Shown: positions 1 through 7,920 of the stretch, one piece after another | Position numbering within the stretch: position 1 is the first letter of the stretch | Layout of the letters: each line of letters starts with the position of its first letter | Source: Anderseniella sp963700735 | GTDB taxonomy: Bacteria > Pseudomonadota > Alphaproteobacteria > Rhizobiales > Aestuariivirgaceae | Direction: 5' to 3' | Length of the DNA stretch: 64,000 bases | Assembly: GCA_963700735.1 (NCBI GenBank) | Contig: CAVOYR010000005.1 | Coordinates: 620,001-684,000, forward strand | Notes under the pieces: model-generated | Database searches by the model: none | What the model was told of the DNA's origin: nothing | The model's input: only the letters and a program-made list of their open reading frames with translations | Position numbers and translations under genes: made by a program

Positions 1-313
1 GCTCGAAGTGGCGGCCAATGCTTCGCTGATGAAGTCGATGGGCTACCGCATCTATGAAAACGGCAAGGCGCTCGACAAGCTGGTCAACGAGGATGGCGTG
101 ATCCTGCACGACACCCCGGCTGACTACTTCAAGGAGTACATGGACGCTGCCCGTGCAGCCCTTGAGAAGAACTCGGCTGAAAACGCGTTCTTCGCCAAGG
201 TGTGGCAGAGCCAGAAGGACTTCGCCAAGGTGGCCGTACCGTTCTGGGCTGGTTCGCAGCAGTCCAACGCTGCCCTCGGCAAGGCCTATGCGGACCAGCT
301 GAAGAAGCAGTAA
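1..313 (+). CDS. TRAP transporter substrate-binding protein, C-terminal part (5' end outside window)
   Basis: The frame is open from base 2 to the TAA at 311-313, so only about the last 103 codons are present; a GTG at base 8 is internal. The visible tail, with motifs such as YRIYENGKALDK and a helical amphipathic end KAYADQLKKQ, fits the C-terminal helices of DctP-family periplasmic binding proteins. Such proteins deliver an organic acid or polyol to a TRAP permease. The two permease genes follow on the same strand after a 140-bp gap carrying a strong hairpin, which supports the call. The substrate cannot be told from this fragment. Confidence 0.7.
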   Translation, partial: LEVAANASLMKSMGYRIYENGKALDKLVNEDGVILHDTPADYFKEYMDAARAALEKNSAENAFFAKVWQSQKDFAKVAVPFWAGSQQSNAALGKAYADQLKKQ

Positions 314-355
314 TCCACCGGCTCATTCTGCTGGCGGATTTTCCACACGCAAGAC

Positions 356-386
356 GGGTTGCCTGCCGGTTGCAGGCAGGCAACCC
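356..386 (+). promoter_or_regulatory. Intercistronic hairpin between TRAP binding protein and permease genes
   Basis: A perfect 12-bp inverted repeat (gggttgcctgcc / ggcaggcaaccc) with a 7-nt loop lies 42 bp after the binding-protein stop and about 67 bp before the small permease. There is no T-tract. Such structures between binding-protein and membrane genes usually stabilise or attenuate mRNA, so that the binding protein is made in excess. That role is inferred. Confidence 0.6.
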
Positions 387-453
387 TCATAACGGCAAAA
401 GATGCGGCGAGGCCCTGATGCCAGGCACTCGCGCTGCACGGGAGGGGTAGGCA

Positions 454-1059
454 ATGTCCACGCCGGATATCAACGAGATCGGCGACGAGCTGCTGGCGGA
501 ACGCCGCAGCGGTCCCGAGGCAGAATTGCCGCCAGACATGCACCCGGTCTCGAAGGTGCTTATCAAGGTAATCGACACCCTCAACGACTGGGTCGGCAAG
601 GTTGCCTGCCTGCTGATCGTGCCGATCATGTTCGGCATGGTCTACGAGGTGCTGGCGCGCAAGTTCTTCGACGCCCCGACGCTGTGGTCCTACGACGTTT
701 CCCGCATGCTGTACGGCATGTCATTCATGCTGGGGGCAGCCTACGGGCTGATGCGGGGCCTGCACATCCGGGCTGACTTCCTCTACCGCAGCTTTTCCGT
801 GAGGACGCAAGGACGGGTCGACCTCATCCTCTACATCGTGCTGTTCATGCCCGCCATGCTGCTGCTGCTGTATGCGAGCTACGACTTTGCCCTGAAATCA
901 ATCCTGCAGAACGAACGCGCCGGTGACTCGACCTGGGCGCCAATCGTCTGGCCGGTCAAGGCGTCGCTGGCGGCAGGCGTGTTCCTGCTGGTCATCCAGG
1001 GCGTGTCCGAGATCTGCAAGTCCTGGTATGCGGCGACCCGCGGAAAGTGGCCCGTGTGA
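454..1059 (+). CDS. TRAP transporter small permease (DctQ-like)
   Basis: A 201-aa inner-membrane protein with a hydrophilic N-terminus of about 45 residues and four hydrophobic segments, beginning near VACLLIVPIMFGMVYEVLAR and ending near AGVFLLVIQGVSEI. This is the usual DctQ topology; the N-terminal extension is somewhat long. The start is supported by GGAGGGG at 441-447, six bases before the ATG. The stop overlaps the ATG of the large permease by one base, so the two are translationally coupled. It would link the binding protein to the large permease in sodium-driven uptake. Confidence 0.88.
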   Translation: MSTPDINEIGDELLAERRSGPEAELPPDMHPVSKVLIKVIDTLNDWVGKVACLLIVPIMFGMVYEVLARKFFDAPTLWSYDVSRMLYGMSFMLGAAYGLMRGLHIRADFLYRSFSVRTQGRVDLILYIVLFMPAMLLLLYASYDFALKSILQNERAGDSTWAPIVWPVKASLAAGVFLLVIQGVSEICKSWYAATRGKWPV

Positions 1060-2423
1060 TGCTCGAGCTCCTGCAATCCTTCTTCGACCTGTTGCCGGAC
1101 CTGTCACCGGCCGTCATCGGACTGTGGATGATCGCGGCCATGCTGTTCGCGATCTTCGTCGGCTTTCCGATTTCCTTCACCCTCATCTTCCTTGGCGTGT
1201 TCTTCGGCGCCTGGGGCTTCGGGCTCAAGCTCACCATCTTCCTGATGAACCTGCAGATCTATGGTTCGATGATGGAGCAAACCCTGTCTGCCGTGCCGCT
1301 GTTCGTGTTCATGGGCTTCATGATGGAACAGGCCGGGCTGATGGAGCGGCTGTTCTCGGCCATCCAGCTGATGCTGGCGAGGGTCAAGGGCTCGCTGTTC
1401 ATCGCGGTGCTGTTCGTCTCGGTGATCTTTGGTGCCGCCACCGGCATCGTGGGCGCATCGGTGACCATTCTCGGCATCATGGCGGCAACAACCATGAACC
1501 GCTCGGGCTATGACGTGCGTCTTGCTGCAGGCACGATAACCGCGGGCGGCACGCTGGGCATCCTCATTCCGCCCTCCATCATGCTGGTGGTGATGGGCCC
1601 GGTACTGGAAATTCCGGTGACGGACCTGTTCGCCGCCGCCATCTTCCCCGGCGTGCTGATGGCTGTGCTCTACATGGTCTACGCGGTGGGCCGGTGCTGG
1701 ATCAACCCGTCGCTGGGTCCGCCCCTGCCGGAAGACATGATCCCCGAAGACCGCAGCTACGTGTGGAAGGAGTTCTTCCTCGGCCTCGTGCCGCCATCGG
1801 TGCTGATCCTGTTCGCCATGGGCTCGATCCTGTCCGGCTGGGCAACGCCCACCGAAGGGGCCGGCATGGGCGCATTCGGTGCCGTGGTGCTGACCATCGC
1901 CTATGGCAAGTTCACCTGGAAGAACACCTACTCCGCCCTGCTCAAGACGCTGGAAATTTCGGTACTGATCCTGTTCCTGGTGGCTGCCTCGAACTTCTTC
2001 GGCGCGGTGTTCTCGCGGCTTGGAACGCCGACCATGATCACCGAACTGCTGCTCGGTCTCGACCTCGGTGCATCTGCCGTCATCCTGATCATCCTGGCGC
2101 TGGTGTTCATCCTCGGCTGGCCGCTGGAATGGGTGCCGATCGTGCTGATCATCCTGCCCATCCTCGCACCGGTGCTGATCGAGCTGAACGTCAACATGAC
2201 GTGGTTCGCCATCCTGGTGGCGGTGTGCCTGCAAACGGCGTGGCTCAGTCCGCCCGTGGCGCTATCGGCCTACTTCCTGAAGGGTGTGGTGCCGGAGTGG
2301 GACCTGAAGGACATTTACTACGGCATGATGCAGTTCATGGTGATCCAGTTGATCGGCCTGGCCATCGTGTTCCTGTTCCCGCAGATTGCCCTTTGGCTGC
2401 CGGCCTATCTCTACGGCAAATAG
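1059..2423 (+). CDS. TRAP transporter large permease (DctM-like)
   Basis: A 454-aa, very hydrophobic protein with the repeated membrane segments of the DctM family, including the glycine/proline-rich stretch AGGTLGILIPPSIMLVV that is highly conserved in this family. The ATG at 1059 overlaps the preceding stop (TGATG). In-frame GTG codons at 1047 and 1056 are possible but would extend further into the upstream gene. It forms the translocation channel with the small permease. The following SDR and zinc dehydrogenase suggest a polyol or sugar-acid substrate, which is inference. Confidence 0.92.
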   Translation: MLELLQSFFDLLPDLSPAVIGLWMIAAMLFAIFVGFPISFTLIFLGVFFGAWGFGLKLTIFLMNLQIYGSMMEQTLSAVPLFVFMGFMMEQAGLMERLFSAIQLMLARVKGSLFIAVLFVSVIFGAATGIVGASVTILGIMAATTMNRSGYDVRLAAGTITAGGTLGILIPPSIMLVVMGPVLEIPVTDLFAAAIFPGVLMAVLYMVYAVGRCWINPSLGPPLPEDMIPEDRSYVWKEFFLGLVPPSVLILFAMGSILSGWATPTEGAGMGAFGAVVLTIAYGKFTWKNTYSALLKTLEISVLILFLVAASNFFGAVFSRLGTPTMITELLLGLDLGASAVILIILALVFILGWPLEWVPIVLIILPILAPVLIELNVNMTWFAILVAVCLQTAWLSPPVALSAYFLKGVVPEWDLKDIYYGMMQFMVIQLIGLAIVFLFPQIALWLPAYLYGK

Positions 2424-2436
2424 GAGACCCGCCGGA

Positions 2437-3192
2437 TTGTCGAACTTCAGCGTAGACCTGACCGGCCACGTGGCGTGCGTGACCGGTGCCAGCAGTGGCA
2501 TCGGCCGCCACCTTGCCAGCGCCCTCGCCTCGGCCGGGGCCAGGGTGGTGGGCGTTGCGCGGCGCGAGGACCAGTTGAAGGACTGGCAGGCCGAAACCGC
2601 TGGCGATACCGCCATCGTGGTAGCCGACCTCACCAGCCGCGAGGCCGTGGAAAGCCTGGCGGGCAAGGTATCTGCCCAATTCGGCACGGTGGACATTCTC
2701 ATCAATGCCGCCGGCATCAACACCCGTGAGGCCGCAGACGACGTGACACCGCATGGCTGGGACACGACGCTGGACCTCAACCTGCGCACGCCGTTCTTCC
2801 TGGCGCAGGGGCTGGTGCCCGGCATGAAGCAACAGGGCTGGGGCCGTATCGTCAACATTGCCAGCTTGCAAACCTACCGGGCGTTTCACGGCGGCATATC
2901 CTACGGCGCCTCCAAGGCGGGCATTGCCCAACTGACCCGCGCCATGGCCGAAGCCTGGTCGCGCCATGGCATCACCTCCAATGCCATCGGCCCCGGCTTC
3001 GTGCATACCCCGCTCACCGGACCGGTGTTTGCCGATGCCGCCAAGGCTGCCGCCAACGCGGCGCAAACCTGCATCGGGCGCAACTCCACCGTCGATGACC
3101 TGACCGGCCCCTGCCTGTTCCTGTGCAGTGACGCTGCAGCCTACGTGACCGGCCACGTGCTGATGGCAGACGGAGGGTTCACCGCGAAATGA
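2437..3192 (+). CDS. SDR family NAD(P)-dependent oxidoreductase
   Basis: Classical short-chain dehydrogenase of 251 aa: glycine-rich nucleotide motif TGASSGIG at residues 16-23, an NAAG-type motif (INAAGIN), and catalytic Ser143, Tyr156 and Lys160 (YGASK). The start is taken as TTG at 2437 because AGGAG at 2422-2426 lies ten bases upstream and homology begins here; the open frame extends upstream into dctM. The stop overlaps the next gene as ATGA, so the two dehydrogenases are coupled. It probably oxidises a hydroxyl group of the TRAP substrate, in the manner of gluconate 5-dehydrogenase-like SDRs. The substrate is unproven. Confidence 0.88.
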   Translation: MSNFSVDLTGHVACVTGASSGIGRHLASALASAGARVVGVARREDQLKDWQAETAGDTAIVVADLTSREAVESLAGKVSAQFGTVDILINAAGINTREAADDVTPHGWDTTLDLNLRTPFFLAQGLVPGMKQQGWGRIVNIASLQTYRAFHGGISYGASKAGIAQLTRAMAEAWSRHGITSNAIGPGFVHTPLTGPVFADAAKAAANAAQTCIGRNSTVDDLTGPCLFLCSDAAAYVTGHVLMADGGFTAK

Positions 3193-4175
3193 AGGCACTT
3201 GTCTATACGGGCCCGGAACAGATGTCCTTCGCCGATCAGGACGCGCCCACACCGGCAAGCGGCGAGGTGCTGGTGAAGATCGTCTCGTCCGGCATTTGCG
3301 GGTCGGACATGCACGCCTTCCTCGGCCATGACGAGCGCCGCCCTGCCCCGCTGATCCTCGGTCACGAAGCCGCAGGCCACATTGCGGCGGGACCGCGCAC
3401 CGGCGAGCGTGTGGTCATCAACCCGCTGGTTACCTGTGGTGCCTGCCCGGCCTGCACGTCCGGCCGCAACAACCTGTGTCCCACCCGGCAGATCATCTCG
3501 ATGCCACCGCGCCCAGGCGCGTTTGCCGAGTACGTCGCCATTCCCGAGGGCAACCTGGTTGCCGTTCCCGATGGCGTCAGCGACGACAAGGCCGCGCTCA
3601 GCGAACCCATGGCCTGCGGCTGGCATGCGGTGCGGCTGGCGCAGGCAGCCCTGCACCCGCCGTTGGCGCAAGCGCGGTGCCTGGTGATCGGCGGTGGCGC
3701 GATTGGCGCCGGTGCCGCACTGGTGCTCGCAGCACACCAGGCAGGCCACATCACCGTGCTTGAACCCAATGCCGCGCGCAGGTCCGTTCTTGAACGCATG
3801 GCGGCATTTGACGTCGCTGCCACGGAAGACGGGCTGGCAAACAGCTTCGACCTGGTGATCGACGGCGTCGGCTATGCCCCAACCCGCGCCCTAGCCAGCA
3901 AGGCTGTCAGGCCCGGCGGCGTCATCATGCACATCGGGCTGGGCGAGGCGGAAGGCGGGCTCGACGTGCGCCGCATGACGCTGCAGGAAATCACCTTCAT
4001 CGGCACCTACACCTACACCCTGGCTGATTTTCGCGACACCGCGCAAGCCATCTTCGATGGACGTCTGGGCGCGCTCGACTGGATGGAGGTCCGGCCCCTG
4101 TCTGACGGGTTGTCGGCGTTCCGGGACATCCGCGCCGGAAAGGTTGCGGCACCAAAGATCATTCTGCGCCCCTGA
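3189..4175 (+). CDS. Zinc-dependent alcohol dehydrogenase (polyol/L-idonate dehydrogenase-like, MDR family)
   Basis: A 328-aa medium-chain dehydrogenase. Catalytic zinc ligands are Cys37, His59 and Glu60 (ILGHE), and the structural zinc cysteines are Cys83, Cys86, Cys89 and Cys97. A Rossmann motif GGGAIGAG follows near residue 177. The layout matches sorbitol/L-idonate/threonine dehydrogenase-type MDR enzymes. The start overlaps the SDR stop (ATGA). With the TRAP genes and the SDR it makes a likely uptake-and-oxidation operon for a polyol or aldonate. Confidence 0.88.
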   Translation: MKALVYTGPEQMSFADQDAPTPASGEVLVKIVSSGICGSDMHAFLGHDERRPAPLILGHEAAGHIAAGPRTGERVVINPLVTCGACPACTSGRNNLCPTRQIISMPPRPGAFAEYVAIPEGNLVAVPDGVSDDKAALSEPMACGWHAVRLAQAALHPPLAQARCLVIGGGAIGAGAALVLAAHQAGHITVLEPNAARRSVLERMAAFDVAATEDGLANSFDLVIDGVGYAPTRALASKAVRPGGVIMHIGLGEAEGGLDVRRMTLQEITFIGTYTYTLADFRDTAQAIFDGRLGALDWMEVRPLSDGLSAFRDIRAGKVAAPKIILRP

Positions 4176-4289
4176 GCGCCTTTGCGGCCACGAAAACCGT
4201 TGGTATCCCGGCCATTTGCTCTGGTTGCCTCCGCGCCGATGGGCTAGTCCTGTTGCAGTGCACAGTCTCAGGCGGCCGGGAGGGCATGC

Positions 4290-5870
4290 ATGGCCGCACA
4301 AGGGGCCAGATCACCGCGATTGCAGCTTGACGGGATCAGCAAGTCGTTTCCCGGCGTGCTGGCGAACGACCGGATCAGCTTTGCCGTGCAGCCGGGCGAA
4401 ATCCACGCGCTGCTGGGCGAGAACGGCGCGGGCAAGTCGACGCTGGTCAAGATGATCTACGGTGTGCTGCAGCCTGACGCCGGCGATATCTTTTGGAACG
4501 GTCAGCCCGTCAGCATCACCAATCCGCGGGCCGCACGCGCGCTGGGTATCGGCATGGTGTTCCAGCACTTCTCGCTGTTCGAGGCCATGACGGTGCTGGA
4601 GAACATTGCGCTCGGCATGGACGGCTCGATCTCGTCGTCCACGCTTGAAGCGCGGGTGCGCGAGGTGCTGAACCGCTTTGGCCTTGCGCTCGACCCGCAC
4701 CGGGTGGTGTCCACCCTGTCGGTTGGCGAGCGCCAGCGCATCGAGATCGTGCGCGCCCTGCTGGTCGAGCCAAGCCTGCTGATCATGGACGAACCCACGT
4801 CGGTGCTGACCCCGCAGGAAGTCGCGCAACTGTTCTCGACACTGCGCCAGCTGGCAGCCGGTGGCTGTTCGATCCTCTACATCTCGCACAAGCTGCATGA
4901 AATCCGCGATCTCTGCGACACCGCCACCATCCTGCGCGGCGGCAAGGTCGTGGCGACCTGCGACCCCGAGCGGGAGACACCAAAGTCGCTGGCGGAAATG
5001 ATGATCGGCTCAGACCTTAGACAGGTCACCCGCCCCGCCCGCGCGTTTGGCCGCGACCGGCTGATCGTTGACGGGCTGACGCTCGATGGCGAGGGCGACT
5101 TCGGCGTCACCTTGCGCGACGTGCGCTTTGCCGTGCGCGCCGGTGAGATCTTCGGCATCGCCGGTGTGGCGGGCAACGGCCAGAATGAATTGCTGCAGGC
5201 CCTGAGTGGTGAACGCACGGCAACCCCCGGCAGCGCCATCCTGCTGGACGGTGAACCCGTGGCCCGCTTGCCGATCACCGGCCGGCGCGCGCGGGGCCTT
5301 TGTGCCGTGCCGGAAGAACGCAACGGCCATGCCGCCGTTGCCGAGTTCACGCTGGCGGAAAACACCGTGCTGACCGGGCGCCGCCGCATGGGGCTAGCGT
5401 CGGGCGGCTTCGTGCACCATCGCGCCGCTGACGCCTACGCCACCCGCATCATTGATGCATTCGGCGTGCGGGCCACCGGGCCCGCAGCGCTGGCCGGATC
5501 GCTGTCCGGCGGCAACCTGCAGAAGTTCGTCATGGGCCGGGAAATCCTGCAGCAGCCAGACGTGCTGGTGGTGTCGCAACCAACCTGGGGCGTCGATGCC
5601 GGTGCTGCGGCTGCCATCCACCAGGCACTGGCAGACCTGGCCGCGACCGGGTCTGCCGTCGTGGTCATTTCGCAGGATCTCGACGAACTCGTCTCGATCT
5701 GTGACCGGCTGGCCGTGATCAACGAAGGCCGGCTGTCGCGGACGCTGGACGCGGCTAGCGTGACGGCCGACGAAATCGGCCTGCTGATGGGCGGCATCCA
5801 TGGCGACCCGGTGGCAACGGCGGAACTGGCAGACCAGGCAGGGGTGGCAGCGCATGTTCATCCGGCTTGA
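4290..5870 (+). CDS. ABC transporter ATP-binding protein, two fused NBDs (BMP/nucleoside or simple-sugar type)
   Basis: A 526-aa protein with two nucleotide-binding domains, as in RbsA/YufO-type transporters. Domain 1 has Walker A GENGAGKST at 43-51, the signature LSVGERQRIE, and Walker B LLIMDEPTSVLTP. Domain 2 has a degenerate P-loop (GVAGNGQNELL) and signature LSGGNLQK, as is usual for this family. The start has a good RBS (GGGAGGG, about 4275). The next permease starts inside its 3' end. The permeases resemble YufP/YufQ partners of BMP lipoproteins, but no BMP binding-protein gene is present on either side. Confidence 0.9.
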   Translation: MAAQGARSPRLQLDGISKSFPGVLANDRISFAVQPGEIHALLGENGAGKSTLVKMIYGVLQPDAGDIFWNGQPVSITNPRAARALGIGMVFQHFSLFEAMTVLENIALGMDGSISSSTLEARVREVLNRFGLALDPHRVVSTLSVGERQRIEIVRALLVEPSLLIMDEPTSVLTPQEVAQLFSTLRQLAAGGCSILYISHKLHEIRDLCDTATILRGGKVVATCDPERETPKSLAEMMIGSDLRQVTRPARAFGRDRLIVDGLTLDGEGDFGVTLRDVRFAVRAGEIFGIAGVAGNGQNELLQALSGERTATPGSAILLDGEPVARLPITGRRARGLCAVPEERNGHAAVAEFTLAENTVLTGRRRMGLASGGFVHHRAADAYATRIIDAFGVRATGPAALAGSLSGGNLQKFVMGREILQQPDVLVVSQPTWGVDAGAAAAIHQALADLAATGSAVVVISQDLDELVSICDRLAVINEGRLSRTLDAASVTADEIGLLMGGIHGDPVATAELADQAGVAAHVHPA

Positions 5871-6936
5871 AAGGCGCAAGGAGCCGAGCCGCGCGATGGC
5901 GTGGGCGTCGCCGCTCATTGCCGTCGCTGCCACCATGGTGACCGGCGCTGTCATCTTTACGCTGATCGGCTACAACGGCATCGACGCCGTGTCGCGCATA
6001 TTCCTCGGCCCGTTGCTCGACACCAACAAGTGGCAGGACCTCGGCGTGAAGGCCGCGCCGCTGATCCTGATCGGCACGGGGCTTGCCATAGGCTTCAGGG
6101 CCAATGTCTGGAACATCGGTGCCGAGGGCCAGTACGTCATGGGCGGGCTTGCCGGCACCGGCATGGCGCTGGCCACCTGGCACCTGGAAGGCAGCTGGAT
6201 ATTGCCCGCCATGGTCCTTGCCGGCATCGCCGGGGGTGCAGCGTGGGCCGCCATACCCGCCCTGCTCAAGACCCGGCTCAACGTCAACGAAATCCTGTCC
6301 AGCCTGATGCTGACCTACGTGGCAGTGCAGGTTCTTTACTACCTGATGCGTGGGCCCTGGAAAGACCCCGAGGGCTTCAACTTCCCGCAGACGCGCATGT
6401 TCACCGACAGCCAGTTGCTGCCCACCTTCGTTCCCGGCACCGTGGTCCACCTCGGCATTCCCATCGCCTTCCTCGTTGCCGTGGCCGCAGCCTTCGTGAT
6501 GGCGCGGACGGTGTTCGGGTTCAACGTGCGCGTGGTCGGCGCTGCCCCCGCCGCGGCACGCTATGGCGGGTTCGATGCCGCCCGCACCACCTGGGCCGCC
6601 ATGCTGGCCGGAGGTGGGCTCGCAGGCCTTGCCGGCGTACTGGAGGCCGCAGGTCCCTTCGGGCAAATGGTGCCGGCGTTTCCGGTGGGCTACGGCTTTA
6701 CCGCCATCATCGTGGCGTTTCTCGGCCGGCTGCACCCCATCGGCATCATCCTCGCCGCGATCATCCTGGCGGTGTCCTACGTCGGCGGCGAGATGGCCCA
6801 ATCGAGCATCGGGCTGCCCAATGCCGCAACCGGCGTGTTCCAGGCGATGATGCTGTTCTTCCTGCTGGCAACCGACGTGCTCGCGCGCTATCGCGTCCGC
6901 CTTGGTTCGCGCACGCTGGCGAAGGATGCATCATGA
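5854..6936 (+). CDS. ABC transporter permease (BMP/nucleoside type, subunit 1)
   Basis: A 360-aa membrane protein with eight to ten hydrophobic segments and the family motif GFRANVWNIGAEGQYVMGG, typical of YufP-like permeases of BMP (nucleoside/simple sugar) transporters. The start is ATG at 5854, giving a 17-bp overlap with the ATPase gene; an upstream in-frame ATG at 5800 would overlap more. The stop overlaps the ATG of the second permease (ATGA). Confidence 0.88.
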   Translation: MFIRLERRKEPSRAMAWASPLIAVAATMVTGAVIFTLIGYNGIDAVSRIFLGPLLDTNKWQDLGVKAAPLILIGTGLAIGFRANVWNIGAEGQYVMGGLAGTGMALATWHLEGSWILPAMVLAGIAGGAAWAAIPALLKTRLNVNEILSSLMLTYVAVQVLYYLMRGPWKDPEGFNFPQTRMFTDSQLLPTFVPGTVVHLGIPIAFLVAVAAAFVMARTVFGFNVRVVGAAPAAARYGGFDAARTTWAAMLAGGGLAGLAGVLEAAGPFGQMVPAFPVGYGFTAIIVAFLGRLHPIGIILAAIILAVSYVGGEMAQSSIGLPNAATGVFQAMMLFFLLATDVLARYRVRLGSRTLAKDAS

Positions 6937-7857
6937 CCGGCGGGCTGCTGATACCGATCATCATGAGCATCGTCGGGGCCGCCACGCCCATCCTGCTGGC
7001 GGCCCTTGGCGAACTTGTGGTGGAGAAATCCGGCGTGCTCAACCTCGGTGTCGAAGGCATGATGCTGATCGGTGCCGTCACCGGCTTTGCGGTAACCGCT
7101 CTCACCGGTCAGCCGGTCATCGGGGTGCTGGCGGCCATGCTGGCAGCGTCGGCTGCCGCGCTGATCTTCGGCTTCCTCACGCTCACGCTGACCGCCAACC
7201 AGGTGGCAACCGGTCTGGCGCTGACCATTTTCGGCATCGGCCTGTCGGCACTGGCAGGCGGCGGCTTCGTCGGCCGCACGGTGGACGTGTTCGGCACGGT
7301 GTTTCCAGACAGCCTTGCAGGCCACCCGGTGTTGCGGGTGGTGTTCGGCTACAGCCCGCTGGTCTACGTCTCGCTGATCCTCGTGCTGGCGGTCAGCTGG
7401 TTCCTTCGCTCCACACGCGCAGGGCTGATCCTGCGGGCGGTGGGCGAGTTCAGACATCTCGGCCCACTCCATCGGCTATCCGGTCATTGCCGTGCGTTAC
7501 ATGGCGGTGCTGTTCGGCGGGGCCATGGCGGGCATGGCGGGCTGTTTCTACTCGCTCGTGCTGACGCCGATGTGGGCCGAACAACTCACCGCCGGGCGCG
7601 GCTGGATTGCGCTGGCGCTGGTGGTGTTTGCCAGCTGGCGGCCCATGCGGCTGCTGCTGGGGGCCTACCTGGTCGGCCTCGTCATGACGTTGGAGCTGCA
7701 CTTCAAGGCAGCCGGGGTGTCGTTCGTGGCGCCGGAGTTTCTCGCCGCCATGCCGTACATCGCCACCATCGCCGTTCTGGCGCTGATCTCGGCGCGCAAG
7801 GCAGGCTCCTCGGCGGCTCCCGCATGCCTCGGCCAGCCGTTCAAGCCCGGTAGCTGA
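6933..7857 (+). pseudogene. ABC transporter permease (BMP/nucleoside type, subunit 2), frameshifted
   Basis: Starts at ATG 6933, overlapping the previous stop. It reads as a YufQ-like permease (LGELVVEKSGVLNLGVEG) up to about 7448, then continues in another frame (HSIGYPVIAVRYMAVLFGG) to the TGA at 7855-7857. Dropping one base in gagttcagac (7447-7450) restores a continuous frame of about 307 aa, a normal family length, and gives the expected junction GESDISAHSIGYPV. Either a one-base sequencing insertion or a recent inactivating mutation. If real, the transporter would be non-functional. Confidence 0.8.
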
Positions 7858-7920
7858 CGCGCGCCCTGGTATGCGCAAACAGCCATTGCATTCCGGCCTT
7901 CACCTCGCAAAGTTACATGC

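Noticed and set aside
1104..2234. A 376-codon minus-strand open frame
   Set aside because: Antisense to the TRAP large permease. Its His/Gln/Asp-rich composition is what antisense reading of a hydrophobic membrane gene gives.
5901..6932. Plus-strand frame upstream of and in phase with the second BMP-type permease
   Set aside because: It overlaps the first permease in another frame and is Arg/His-rich without motifs. The real start is ATG 6933.
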